From NCBI RefSeq assembly GCF_010729305.1, contig NZ_AP022574.1, forward strand, positions 2,914,001 to 2,978,000: a DNA stretch of 64,000 nucleotides, given 5' to 3'. Under the pieces are notes generated by a model. The model had not been told where the DNA came from and did not search any database. It worked only from the letters and a program-made list of their open reading frames with translations. Of this stretch, positions 18,459-25,745 are shown piece after piece (the stretch's first letter is position 1; each line of letters opens with the position of its first letter). The stretch is from Mycolicibacterium psychrotolerans (GTDB lineage Bacteria; Actinomycetota; Actinomycetes; Mycobacteriales; Mycobacteriaceae). The translations under genes were made by a program, and so were the position numbers.

Positions 18459-18707
18459 ATGCCCGTCAACACCGCCGAATGGTTGTTAGCCATCGACGCT
18501 CACCCGGAGACCATCGACACCGATCTCGTTGTCGCAGTTGCCTTATCGAACGGTGACGCGGCAGTCGAAGGGGTAGAGCCTGCAGACGTCGCGGACGCTG
18601 TAGACGCGCTCGTCGGGCTCGGGTTCTTGGAGCCGGTCCTCGCGACGGACCACCCGCTGGGGGAGGAGCACGTGCTGGAGCTGCGCTTGCCCGCAGGGCT
18701 GCGCTGA
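18459..18707 (+). CDS. Small element-encoded protein, possible winged helix
   Basis: An 82-residue acidic protein preceded by AGAAGGAG seven bases before the ATG at 18459. Its pattern of two helices, a short turn, another helix and a strand pair near the C-terminus would fit a small winged-helix DNA-binding protein, but no motif is diagnostic. It lies just inside attL, where recombination directionality factors or early genes are often found. I do not recognise it. Confidence 0.6.
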   Translation: MPVNTAEWLLAIDAHPETIDTDLVVAVALSNGDAAVEGVEPADVADAVDALVGLGFLEPVLATDHPLGEEHVLELRLPAGLR

Positions 18708-18780
18708 GTAGGGGCTCAGCTGTGCTGACCCCGTGAGGCTCCCGTAGGGAGCCGAAGGGCGGTCGCTGAGCGGGCCCCGG

Positions 18781-19197
18781 TCAGACCAGGCCCCACACCC
18801 GCTCGATGCGGCTGATCTCCTCCGCGAGCAGCACGACGTTTTCCTCGTCAGCGAACCCGTAGTCGAGCTGGAAGATCTGGGTTTCGGTCAGATCGAGCAG
18901 TGGACGCAGAGACTCGAACCACGGGTGACCTACGAGGGCTCCACGGGCCGGGGGAGGGCTATCGGCCTGTTGGCGGTCGAATGCCTGCGTATGGGCGTCG
19001 TGCAGGCCCTCCCGCCACTCCTTCACCAAGGCTTGCCGATGCTCTCGCAGAGCTCTGAGCTTGTCGGACTCCTCCGCTCGGTCTAGCTTCCTCGACTCGA
19101 TACGCCAACCGACGAAAGGTGTTGCCAGCGAAATCAGCATCGTTGATCCGCTGCCTATCGCGCCGCCGATGACACCTGCCCAGACCGGATCGACCAT
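18781..19197 (-). CDS. Membrane-anchored protein of unknown function
   Basis: A 138-residue protein with one N-terminal hydrophobic segment (about residues 4-30, rich in Gly, Ile and Thr), a charged coiled-coil-like stretch (about 33-60) and a C-terminal cytoplasmic-type domain. The ATG at 19197 is chosen because an upstream in-frame start at 19260 adds a Cys-rich stretch lacking other support. It is the only leftward gene at this end of the element. Membrane proteins placed like this in temperate phages and satellites can act in superinfection exclusion, but that is only a guess. Confidence 0.55.
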   Translation of the reverse strand: MVDPVWAGVIGGAIGSGSTMLISLATPFVGWRIESRKLDRAEESDKLRALREHRQALVKEWREGLHDAHTQAFDRQQADSPPPARGALVGHPWFESLRPLLDLTETQIFQLDYGFADEENVVLLAEEISRIERVWGLV

Positions 19198-19383
19198 GCC
19201 CAGAATGGTGCCGCAGCCAGGAGACAGAACGCGGCAACTGACGCACCGTGTCCTCTGCACAAGGGAGCCGGCTCGGGGCTCGAGAGAGCGTGAGGTCAGT
19301 CACACTTTCATGGGGAGGCTTGAAAAACGCCCGTATATACACTATGAGACGCCACCGGCTCAGGCCGGATGCTAGGGGGCACT

Positions 19384-19859
19384 GACACTTTCTCGCGAAG
19401 TGTCACCTACTACTGGTTGTAGGGGTACCCGAACTTCTTCGCGAAGTTCGACCTATTACAGGGTGTAGGGGTAAACGCCGGATGGCCCTCCGAGGCACCG
19501 GCTCCACGCCGGCTGTGCCAAGAGCACACACTCTGATTTTCTCCCAGTATCAGACCTACTACTGGTTGTAGGGGGCAGTGCGATCTGACCCTCCCCGGAG
19601 TGAGCCCGCTCACACTGCTTAGGGTTTCTCGCGAACCCTCACCTACTACTAGTTGTAGGGGGTATCGGCCCAGGGCTTCGGGTTTCTCGCCAACCCGAAC
19701 CTATTACAGGGTGTAGGGGTACTGACACTTTCTGGCGAAGTTTCACCTACTACAACATGAGGGGGTACTGCGCTTTCGCAGGCTCCCTGAGCAGGCTCTC
19801 GTATGTTTTCCGTGGACATACACCTACTACTGGTTGTAGGGGTACTGGTTGTAGGGGTA
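19384..19859. repeat. Seven-unit double-hairpin array
   Basis: Each unit is hairpin A (variable complementary arms around a TTTCTCGCGAA-like loop), then AC, then hairpin B (CCTACTACTGGTTGTAGG or CCTATTACAGGGTGTAGG). A-arms: GACACTT/AAGTGTC (19384-19404), CGAACTT/AAGTTCG (19430-19450), CTGAT/ATCAG (19533-19553), AGGGTT/AACCCT (19621-19639), TCGGGTT/AACCCGA (19678-19698), GACACTT/AAGTTTC (19724-19744) and GTATGT/ACATAC (19801-19821). B copies start at 19406, 19452, 19555, 19642, 19700, 19746 (degenerate) and 19823, and a half-copy ends at 19859. No protein is encoded. A possible promoter lies upstream (TTGAAA at 19320, TATGAG at 19343). Confidence 0.85.
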
Positions 19860-19971
19860 GAGCCTCTGGCTCCCCCTTCTCACCCCAAGCTTCCTGCTCG
19901 GGCTCAGCGGCCCCTGAGCAGGACGGCGGGATGACAGCGGCACTTCCTTCCCGCTGACGTCCCCACTGAGA

Positions 19972-20014
19972 GGCCCCCTGCGGCTCGGTCACCCCGAGCC
20001 TCGGGGGGTCTTCT
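19972..20014 (+). terminator. Probable transcription terminator after the hairpin array
   Basis: GGCTCGG (19982-19988) pairs with CCGAGCC (19994-20000), and CCCCC (19974-19978) with GGGGG (20004-20008). The sequence TCTTCTCATTT follows. It separates the repeat array from the following small genes. The 110 bp between the array and this stem hold no other feature that I can see. Confidence 0.6.
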
Positions 20015-20060
20015 CATTTGCCCACACCACATAGAACTACGACACCGAGGAGGTGGCCGA

Positions 20061-20225
20061 ATGGCCCGCCAACGCTGTACCCGCCACCCGCACCGTGGCC
20101 CGCAGGACTACCGACCCACAGGCGGCTGCATCCACTGCAGTCGAGAAGCGCAGCGGCGCTACATGGCCCGCTGCCGGGACGCTCGTCGCCGGCTGCAGGC
20201 AATCGAGGCTGCACTAGCTTCCTGA
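20061..20225 (+). CDS. 54-residue basic Cys/His protein
   Basis: A short protein rich in Arg with a Cys-x2-His near the N-terminus (RCTRHPH) and Cys-x2-Cys (GCIHCSRE) at about 23-26, which could form a small zinc-binding domain. A ribosome binding site (GAGGAGG) precedes the ATG. It is flanked by stem-loops on both sides, so it is probably a separate transcription unit. Such tiny zinc-ribbon proteins are common in actinophages, and their roles are mostly unknown. Confidence 0.6.
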   Translation: MARQRCTRHPHRGPQDYRPTGGCIHCSREAQRRYMARCRDARRRLQAIEAALAS

Positions 20226-20327
20226 CGCCTCGTTGAGGCTTCCCCAGTACTGCCACCCCAGATGGGTGGCGTTAGGCCGTCCAGAGCGATCTGAGCGGCT
20301 CGCACCCGACTGAATGTCGGGGCTACT

Positions 20328-20354
20328 GACCACCGATGACCCGGTGGTCTTTTT
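20328..20354 (+). terminator. Rho-independent terminator
   Basis: GACCACCG (20328-20335) pairs perfectly with CGGTGGTC (20342-20349) around ATGACC, and TTTTT follows. It ends transcription before the next small gene cluster. Confidence 0.8.
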
Positions 20355-20391
20355 CATGCCCTGAATGGGCACCTACCGAGAAGGAGAACGA

Positions 20392-20541
20392 ATGTCGCAC
20401 AGCACCCCGTTCGAGGATCTGCCCGAGTCGTGGAGGGACACGATCAAGGAGCTGCGCCGGGAGAACGCCAAGATGCGTCACCAGCGCAACGAGGCACGCG
20501 AGGCCCTAGCCGAGCTCGCCCTCAAGGTGGCGAGCCAGTGA
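20392..20541 (+). CDS. 49-residue coiled-coil protein
   Basis: A mostly helical, charged protein (RRENAKMRHQRNEAREALAE) likely to form a coiled coil. The ATG follows AGAAGGAGAACGA. Its stop overlaps the GTG of the next gene (GTGA), so the two are translationally coupled. The function is unknown. Confidence 0.6.
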   Translation: MSHSTPFEDLPESWRDTIKELRRENAKMRHQRNEAREALAELALKVASQ

Positions 20542-20807
20542 GCCTCTGCCTACACGACAACGTGGTGAGCTGCACGGTCACATGCCTACATCGACTGAGC
20601 TCCGCAGAGCTGGAGGACGTGTTCGCTGACTACCAGCGTGTGGTCAAAGGGCTGAAAACGGCCCAGGCCGAACGCGACCGGTCCCAGCAGGAGCTGCAGG
20701 CTCTGCGGGACTACCTCGGGCCAGAGCTCCCGCAACGAAGGCGGTGCAGACGCTGCGGGGACAGGCTCCCGTATGGCAGCCGTGGCTTGTGCGCCGACTG
20801 CCGCTGA
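20538..20807 (+). CDS. 89-residue zinc-ribbon protein
   Basis: GTG start overlapping the previous stop. The middle is a coiled coil (about residues 22-60). The C-terminus ends with CRRCGDRLPYGSRGLCADC, two CxxC pairs typical of a zinc ribbon. Two further Cys occur near the N-terminus. It may bind nucleic acid or another element protein; no named family is recognised. Confidence 0.6.
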   Translation: MSLCLHDNVVSCTVTCLHRLSSAELEDVFADYQRVVKGLKTAQAERDRSQQELQALRDYLGPELPQRRRCRRCGDRLPYGSRGLCADCR

Positions 20808-20849
20808 TCTATTCGCCCCAGGAGGGCATCCCTTTGAGAGGCAACGATT

Positions 20850-22109
20850 ATGGAACCATTCGAACCTGACCAGCTCTTGCTTGAGCTGCTGCAGGCCGAG
20901 CACGAGAACGGCACGTGGGTCGGCAAAGAGCTGATCAAGATCGCGAGCAAGGTCCGCAACCTCGGCGGCAACGAGGATGACTACCGCCGCTGGGTGCTCG
21001 CATCAAACCTCTGGCTGTCCTACACGGGCAGCACCGGAGACAAGATCAAGGATCAGGAGAAGCACCTCGACGGAGCGTGGGAACGTGCCCAGCGCGATGA
21101 GGACTTCGACCTGGAGGAGAGCCTGACCGCTCTCGGTGAGCGGATCAGGGCCTACGCCGATTGGCCGAAGCGAGGTACTGCTGGCCGGGACCGAGCGGTT
21201 GCGCTCGCTCTGGTGGAGTTCTGCGTCGAGCACAACTGCTTCACTCGCACGCTCTCCAGCTACGAGCTCGCCAAGTGGACGGCGGGGATCTCGCAGAAGT
21301 CGGTCAGCCGCGCTCTCTCGGCGCTCACTGACCTCGGACTGATCAGGGAACTGGACAGGACGGACAGACGGACCTCTCCGAGGTCTGCCAAGAGGTACCG
21401 GTTGAACCTGCAGTGGGCGGCTCATACCCGCCCTACCAACCCCGACAAGGGGGGTACAAATACTGACTTAAGGAGTACCGGCATAGCCTCATTGAGTCAC
21501 GAGTTGCACCCCCCTCACGACGTCTGGTCCCGCAAGGGTCTCGGGCCGAGTGCCCAGCGGGTTTACGAGGTCCTCAGTGATGAGCACGTAACGGCTAGGT
21601 CGATCTCGGAGAAGACCGGGATGAACGTCCGAAGCGTGACGCGGTACCTCAAGATTCTGGCTGACCATGCTCTGGCGGGGACTGTCCCGCCGCCGCCAGG
21701 CGGTGCTCCTCGGTACTTCGTGGTCGAGACGCCGCTCGACGCGGTGGCCGACGCGCTCGGGATCTACGGGCACGTCGAGATCCGACGCTGGGAGATCGAG
21801 CAGCGACAGCGTGCCAACCGTGAGGCATTCCCAGGTGCCTACCGGAGGTTGGCCGACGAGGACGGGGCACCGCTGCCCCAGCCCGAGGCTGTCCCTACCC
21901 GAGACGAGGTCCTCGACGCAGGCCCCGACTGGAGCCGGCGATCCGCGCCAGAGCGCGTGTCAGTTCCTCGACACGTAGTGCCGACAACGGAGGACCCGTT
22001 CGCAACCGAGCCGCCCTGGCGGGCTCGGCAGGCAGCACGCCGGGAGACGTCCGAGACCGCAGCGTCCCGTGCCGTATCCCTGCAGCCGCCAGACCCGTTC
22101 GCAGCCTGA
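20850..22109 (+). CDS. Double winged-helix protein, candidate replication initiator
   Basis: A 419-residue protein, the largest non-integrase gene of the element. A winged helix lies at about residues 110-180 (SYELAKWTAGISQKSVSRAL) and a second at about 235-285 (SISEKTGMNVRSVTRYLK). An acidic N-terminal helical region precedes them and a Pro/Arg-rich disordered tail follows. Two winged helices in tandem recall plasmid and phage replication initiators. The hairpin array about 1 kb upstream would be a natural binding site, but this link is inferred. A terminator follows directly. Confidence 0.65.
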   Translation: MEPFEPDQLLLELLQAEHENGTWVGKELIKIASKVRNLGGNEDDYRRWVLASNLWLSYTGSTGDKIKDQEKHLDGAWERAQRDEDFDLEESLTALGERIRAYADWPKRGTAGRDRAVALALVEFCVEHNCFTRTLSSYELAKWTAGISQKSVSRALSALTDLGLIRELDRTDRRTSPRSAKRYRLNLQWAAHTRPTNPDKGGTNTDLRSTGIASLSHELHPPHDVWSRKGLGPSAQRVYEVLSDEHVTARSISEKTGMNVRSVTRYLKILADHALAGTVPPPPGGAPRYFVVETPLDAVADALGIYGHVEIRRWEIEQRQRANREAFPGAYRRLADEDGAPLPQPEAVPTRDEVLDAGPDWSRRSAPERVSVPRHVVPTTEDPFATEPPWRARQAARRETSETAASRAVSLQPPDPFAA

Positions 22110-22130
22110 CAGCTGAGAGCAGCAACACCG

Positions 22131-22162
22131 AGGGCCCCAGCCAACCAGCTGGGGCTCTCTTC
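22131..22162 (+). terminator. Terminator after the winged-helix gene
   Basis: AGGGCCCCAGC (22131-22141) pairs with GCTGGGGCTCT (22148-22158), with one G-T pair, around CAACCA. CTTCGTT follows. It separates the early region from the structural genes. Confidence 0.7.
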
Positions 22163-22198
22163 GTTCGACCACACACAACACACACAGAAGGAGATCGA

Positions 22199-22372
22199 AT
22201 GATGAACGAAGCTAACCAGCTGGACCGAGCGGTGATGGGCGCGGTCCTGACAGACCGGCGCGTCGGCACGACCGAGGTCTTGGAGGCACCGCTGGATCAC
22301 TCCACGGTCATCCTGGGCCAGCCTGGGCTCTGGGATCAACTGGTGATCGCGACGTGGGACCACTCTCGATGA
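22199..22372 (+). CDS. 57-residue protein of unknown function
   Basis: Starts with ATG ATG after AGAAGGAG at 6 bases. The product has no recognised motif. Its stop overlaps the next ATG (ATGA), beginning a chain of four translationally coupled genes ending with the scaffold-like protein. A role in capsid assembly or packaging is suggested by position only. Confidence 0.55.
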   Translation: MMNEANQLDRAVMGAVLTDRRVGTTEVLEAPLDHSTVILGQPGLWDQLVIATWDHSR

Positions 22373-22710
22373 GTGGCCTGAAAGCTGAGCTGTTCCCCGA
22401 GACGTCCCCCGCAGGCCCTCCAAGCCTCGGCTCGGACACCGGGCTCTCGTTCCGCAGTTGGTGGGACACCTTCGGGTCTCGCTACGAGGCAGCCGTCCGC
22501 GAGGCTGGCGGCGAGCCTTGGACTGACTCGATGGAGGAGCGCCTTGCGCTGTGGGAGCGCCGGTACAGCCGGCCGGCTCCTCCGGTCGATCTCGGCATCC
22601 CACCGAAGGTGGGTGCCTACAAGCGCAGCGACTACGCCGCAAGCGCCTACCGAGATCCCCGGAGTTCCGTCGTGAATCGCGACGGAACCCACTACGTGGA
22701 TGCCGCATGA
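22369..22710 (+). CDS. 113-residue protein of unknown function
   Basis: ATG overlaps the previous stop and its own stop overlaps the following ATG. The product is rich in Pro, Trp and Arg (SFRSWWDTFGSRYEAAV) and has no recognised domain. It belongs to the head-gene operon by spacing. Confidence 0.6.
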   Translation: MSGLKAELFPETSPAGPPSLGSDTGLSFRSWWDTFGSRYEAAVREAGGEPWTDSMEERLALWERRYSRPAPPVDLGIPPKVGAYKRSDYAASAYRDPRSSVVNRDGTHYVDAA

Positions 22711-22802
22711 CTGTCCCTGAATTCCTCGCCGCTCTCTCCGAGATCCGGCGCGAACTGTCCGAGCTGAACCGACGAATCACCAAACTGGAGGAAGACCGAT
22801 GA
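22707..22802 (+). CDS. 31-residue coiled-coil peptide
   Basis: An amphipathic helix (EFLAALSEIRRELSELNRR) of 31 residues, overlapped by ATGA at both ends. It is placed directly before the scaffold-like gene. It may be a small assembly factor, or a coupling ORF that mainly sets scaffold translation. Confidence 0.55.
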   Translation: MTVPEFLAALSEIRRELSELNRRITKLEEDR

Positions 22803-23260
22803 CCGAAGGCACCACAACCCCCGACACTGGAGCTGAGTCCAACGCTGACGGCCCAGAGGGCCTGCCCGAGGGTACTGACACCGGGGAGCAGCAGGACGGC
22901 TCTGAGAGCCCAGGCTCGAAAGAGGCGCGTTACCGCATCCGTGCCCGCGAAGCGGAGACGGCCCTGGCCGAGGCTCAGTCGCGGATTGAGGCGATGAACC
23001 GGCGAGAGCTGGAGCGGCTGGCCGGTGAGGCCGGTCTGTCGCATCCGACCGATCTCCTGACCCTGAGCGCCAACGAGATCTCGGACTACCTCACCGAGGA
23101 CGGTGAGATTGATCCGGAGAAGGTGGCCGCAGACGTCGAGGCCATCCTAACCGAGCGTCCGGGCCTCAAGAAGGCGCGGCGCTATGTCGATCCGACGCAG
23201 GGCCTCGGCGGCAAGGTGCCGATGCCGAAGAAACCATCGTGGGGCAGCCTGCTCGGCTGA
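22799..23260 (+). CDS. Scaffold-like protein
   Basis: A 153-residue protein with an acidic disordered N-terminus (about 1-40), a central coiled coil (about 42-80, KEARYRIRAREAETALAEA) and a basic C-terminal segment ending MPKKPSWGSLLG. This layout, together with the position just before the capsid gene, is typical of phage scaffolding proteins, whose C-terminus binds the capsid protein. No separate prohead protease is encoded in the element. Confidence 0.7.
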   Translation: MTEGTTTPDTGAESNADGPEGLPEGTDTGEQQDGSESPGSKEARYRIRAREAETALAEAQSRIEAMNRRELERLAGEAGLSHPTDLLTLSANEISDYLTEDGEIDPEKVAADVEAILTERPGLKKARRYVDPTQGLGGKVPMPKKPSWGSLLG

Positions 23261-23310
23261 CCAATTGAACTTCGCTCGGGTCTCCGTCTGTGGCGGGGCC
23301 GAGCACAAAA

Positions 23311-23417
23311 GCTTGTCCCGTACAAGCAAGCGTCTGTGACGCAGCTAGATCCCGGTCTGTGACCGGGTGACGTTCCCTATCCCTATGCGGCCCTCCGAGA
23401 TTCGTCAAAAGGACGAA
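23311..23417. repeat. Four consecutive hairpins between scaffold and capsid genes
   Basis: GCTTGT-CCCGT-ACAAGC (23311-23327), GCGTC-TGT-GACGC (23330-23342), CCCGGTC-TGT-GACCGGG (23351-23367) and TTCGTC-AAAAG-GACGAA (23401-23417) are all perfect stems. The last ends 40 bases before the capsid ATG. They may tune capsid expression as attenuators, RNA stabilisers or protein-binding stems. Confidence 0.75.
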
Positions 23418-23456
23418 CTCTCCGGGGGCCTCAGTCATCTCTGAAGGAGATACAAC

Positions 23457-24293
23457 ATGGCAGTTCTGAATTCTGGTCTCGAAACCGCTTGGACCCCCGA
23501 GGATTACGGCAAGCTGGTCGATCTGGTCCTGGCCGAGAAGTCGATTGCGTTCCGCGCCGGCACCGTGGTCGGTACCGCGAACGAGTCGATCCGGTTCCCG
23601 ATGCTCAAGGCTGACCCGGCGGTCGGCTGGTACGCCGAGAACACCCAGATCACGCTCACCGATCCGGACACCGACGAGCTCATCGTCACCCCGAAGGCGG
23701 TCAAGGGTCTGACCCAGATCAGCAACGAGGCAGCCGCCGACAGCAATCCGGCTGTCGCGGACGAGATCGGTCGAGGTCTGGCTCGCAACATCGCGAAGAA
23801 GATCGACGCCGCGTTCTTCGGCAACACCGTGGCTAACGGCCCCTCGGGCCTGCTGTCGCTGGCTGGTGTCAACGTGGTCGATACCGGCACGGTCCTGCTG
23901 GACTCGCTGGACCCGTTCCACGATGCGAAGGCCGCCGCGCTGGCTGATGGCGCGGAGGTCTCGGTGTGGATTCTGGCCCCCGATGTGGCGCTGGCCCTGA
24001 GCAAGGCGAAGACCGCCACCGACTCCAACGTCGGCCTGCTCGACGCCAACGGTGTGGGCGACGGTGTCTCGCTGGCTGGCATCCCGGTCCTGGTCTCGAC
24101 CGACGTCGAGGCTGGCAATGCGTGGGGTCTGGACAGCTCGCAGGTCAAGGTTGTGCAGCGCACGGGCACCAAGGTGACCCGCTCGCTCGACGCCGCGTTC
24201 GACTACGACGCGGTCCAGGTCCGTGCGACGGCCCGCGTGGGCTTCGGGTTCACCAACCCGGCTGGCGTGGTCCGTCTGCACGACGCTGCCTGA
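23457..24293 (+). CDS. Major capsid protein, HK97 fold
   Basis: A 278-residue protein with features of short actinophage HK97-type capsids: an N-terminal helix, the strand-rich E-loop region (SIRFPMLKADPAVGWYAENTQI in parts), a spine-helix region (ADEIGRGLARNIAKKIDAAFFG) and a C-terminal P-domain ending in GFTNPAGVVRLH. The ATG follows GAAGGAGATACAAC. It lies next to the scaffold-like gene. Having its own capsid gene sets this element apart from satellites that only remodel helper capsids. Confidence 0.88.
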   Translation: MAVLNSGLETAWTPEDYGKLVDLVLAEKSIAFRAGTVVGTANESIRFPMLKADPAVGWYAENTQITLTDPDTDELIVTPKAVKGLTQISNEAAADSNPAVADEIGRGLARNIAKKIDAAFFGNTVANGPSGLLSLAGVNVVDTGTVLLDSLDPFHDAKAAALADGAEVSVWILAPDVALALSKAKTATDSNVGLLDANGVGDGVSLAGIPVLVSTDVEAGNAWGLDSSQVKVVQRTGTKVTRSLDAAFDYDAVQVRATARVGFGFTNPAGVVRLHDAA

Positions 24294-24300
24294 TCTGACA

Positions 24301-24360
24301 GCGGACGCCTAGGTCCGCTCCTGAGCGCGGTCCTCGGAGTGGCCGGTCTAACGACCGGCC
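24301..24360 (+). terminator. Two perfect hairpins after the capsid gene
   Basis: GCGGAC-GCCTAG-GTCCGC (24301-24318) and GGCCGGTC-TAAC-GACCGGCC (24341-24360). A pyrimidine-rich stretch (TTCTCCTCTTCTC) follows. They probably reduce read-through so that capsid is made in excess over downstream connector genes. Confidence 0.65.
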
Positions 24361-24414
24361 CTCTGGGGGCCGTTCTCCTCTTCTCAATCAACGAAACAAG
24401 AAGGAGCAGAACAA

Positions 24415-24609
24415 ATGTGGAATCTAGACAACCCGGACGCTGTCCGGACTATCGCCGTGATCGGCGGGAAGGTGTGGCACGTCGCGCCGGGATCACTGAC
24501 CGTGGACGGGGAGATCCTCCGGTTCCGGCTGAACCGCTCGGGTCAGACCGTGCAGCTGCACGCCAGCGAGCTCGCCTCTATCGTCTCCGAGGGCACCGAC
24601 GATGCCTAG
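24415..24609 (+). CDS. 64-residue protein of unknown function
   Basis: A small mostly beta protein (AVIGGKVWHVAPGSLTVDG), preceded by AGAAGGAGCAGAACAA. It overlaps the next gene by 8 bases. Position between capsid and terminase genes suggests a head-related role. No family recognised. Confidence 0.6.
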   Translation: MWNLDNPDAVRTIAVIGGKVWHVAPGSLTVDGEILRFRLNRSGQTVQLHASELASIVSEGTDDA

Positions 24610-25159
24610 TCCCGCTGACTTGGCCGCTGCAGCGCGAGCGAGGGCATCCGAGGAGACCTCCGGTCTCCGAGGGTCGGACCTCAGCTCTGCTGAGTCCTCC
24701 GCTGAGACCCCCGAGGGAGCCGACGCAGGACTCCCGACGGTACCCCCTGCCAAGCGCCGACGCCGCCGCAAGCGGTCGGGGGCCGAGGGCGTGGGAGATA
24801 CAGCTCCCCGTACTCCATCAGCGAGTACCCCGCCGCAAGCACCCCGACGTATCCCGTGTGCGCGGGAGGGGTGCGTCCGGTACACCCCGGATGGCGCGGC
24901 GAGCGAGCACACAACTTGCTGTCTCCTGTGCTCTCTGGTCATGTCCCAACTGGAACGGGCACAACGGATCTGCGAGGTAACGCAAGACGCGAGTCATTGG
25001 CTCGCTGCTGTCGGACTCAGCGATGCACTGACTGAGTACTTCCGCTCGGAGACGCGAGTGCGCGGTCAGTCGATGAACCGTGGTCTCACCGCGCAGGAGT
25101 GGCAGGCGATCAGGAGAGTCACACCCCCCACGGGGGTTACCCCTGCCCCCGGCGCATGA
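24602..25159 (+). CDS. Arg-rich protein with Cys cluster, unknown function
   Basis: A 185-residue protein in three parts: an Ala/Ser-rich N-terminus, a strongly basic patch (KRRRRRKRSG at about 51-60), and a Cys region (PCAREGCVRY ... TCCLLC at about 84-109) that could bind zinc, followed by a helical part. It may bind DNA or RNA. I do not recognise a homologue, and its length and base composition are unlike host genes nearby. Confidence 0.55.
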   Translation: MPSPADLAAAARARASEETSGLRGSDLSSAESSAETPEGADAGLPTVPPAKRRRRRKRSGAEGVGDTAPRTPSASTPPQAPRRIPCAREGCVRYTPDGAASEHTTCCLLCSLVMSQLERAQRICEVTQDASHWLAAVGLSDALTEYFRSETRVRGQSMNRGLTAQEWQAIRRVTPPTGVTPAPGA

Positions 25160-25172
25160 CCGGGAGGTTATG

Positions 25173-25248
25173 CGGACGAGAGGTCCGATGCCGTGGCATC
25201 GCTGTATTTTCCCAGCTCAGGCCAAACATCGCGAATCACGATGTTTGG
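25173..25248. repeat. Three hairpins upstream of the small terminase gene
   Basis: CGGAC-GAGAG-GTCCG (25173-25187), GATGCC-GT-GGCATC (25187-25200, tight loop) and a perfect 10-bp stem CCAAACATCG-CGAATCA-CGATGTTTGG (25222-25248). The last shares its GAATC centre with the array at the right end of the element. Confidence 0.7.
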
Positions 25249-25321
25249 GCTGACCTGCGGAGACCTCAACCGAGGTCGAGATTCGACATTCACTCAATCG
25301 AGGCCCGAAAGGAGCCTGAAC

Positions 25322-25687
25322 ATGCCTGAAAACACCGTTCCGAAGGCCCCCACGGGCCTCAAGGCCCGAGGTCGCCAGCTCTGGCGCGAGATCCAGGCCG
25401 TCTACAGCTTCGATGACGCACCGGAGAAGCAGATCCTTCTGGAGGAGGCGTGCCGTACCTCCGACGTGATCAAGCGGCTGCAGGACACCGTGGACGCCGC
25501 CGCAGATCTCCGTGTCCGTGGCTCTCAGGGGCAACCGGTGGCTATGCCCGAGGTGGCCGAGCTGCGGCAGTTCCGCGCTCTGCTGACTCAGCTGCTCAAG
25601 TCGCTGACGCTTCCGGACGATGAGGACGCTTGGACCCGCAGCCAGCTCGGTAAGGCTGGCGCACGGGCACGTTGGGGCAACCGCTGA
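25322..25687 (+). CDS. Terminase small subunit-like protein (P27 type)
   Basis: A 121-residue protein with the typical opening GLKARGRQLWREI (residues 12-24), a helix-rich centre with LLEEACRTSDVIKRL, and the C-terminal LRQFRALLTQLLKSL. These segments match actinophage P27-family small terminases, which select the DNA to be packaged. No large terminase is present, so it would have to recruit a helper's motor to the element's own DNA, as PICI small terminases do. The ATG follows AAAGGAGCCTGAAC. The stop overlaps the leader ORF start (TGATG). Confidence 0.75.
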   Translation: MPENTVPKAPTGLKARGRQLWREIQAVYSFDDAPEKQILLEEACRTSDVIKRLQDTVDAAADLRVRGSQGQPVAMPEVAELRQFRALLTQLLKSLTLPDDEDAWTRSQLGKAGARARWGNR

Positions 25688-25743
25688 TGACGACGAACGA
25701 AGTTTGGTCGTCCGAGAGCTTCGACCACCTGGAGGTGGTCTAG
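25687..25743 (+). CDS. 18-residue leader peptide with terminal hairpin (copy 1)
   Basis: Encodes MTTNEVWSSESFDHLEVV. Its last codons form a perfect 7-bp hairpin, GACCACC-TGGA-GGTGGTC (25723-25740), and the stop ends two bases before the next ATG. The 3' arm contains the only Shine-Dalgarno-like sequence (GGAGGTGG) for that next gene. A second copy with the same peptide ends and the same stem occurs at 26099. This looks like translational attenuation or coupling. Confidence 0.6.
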   Translation: MTTNEVWSSESFDHLEVV

Positions 25744-25745
25744 CG

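Noticed and set aside
19384..19859. CRISPR array
   Set aside because: Repeats are self-complementary units with covarying arms and irregular spacing, not constant repeats with unique spacers, and there are no cas genes.
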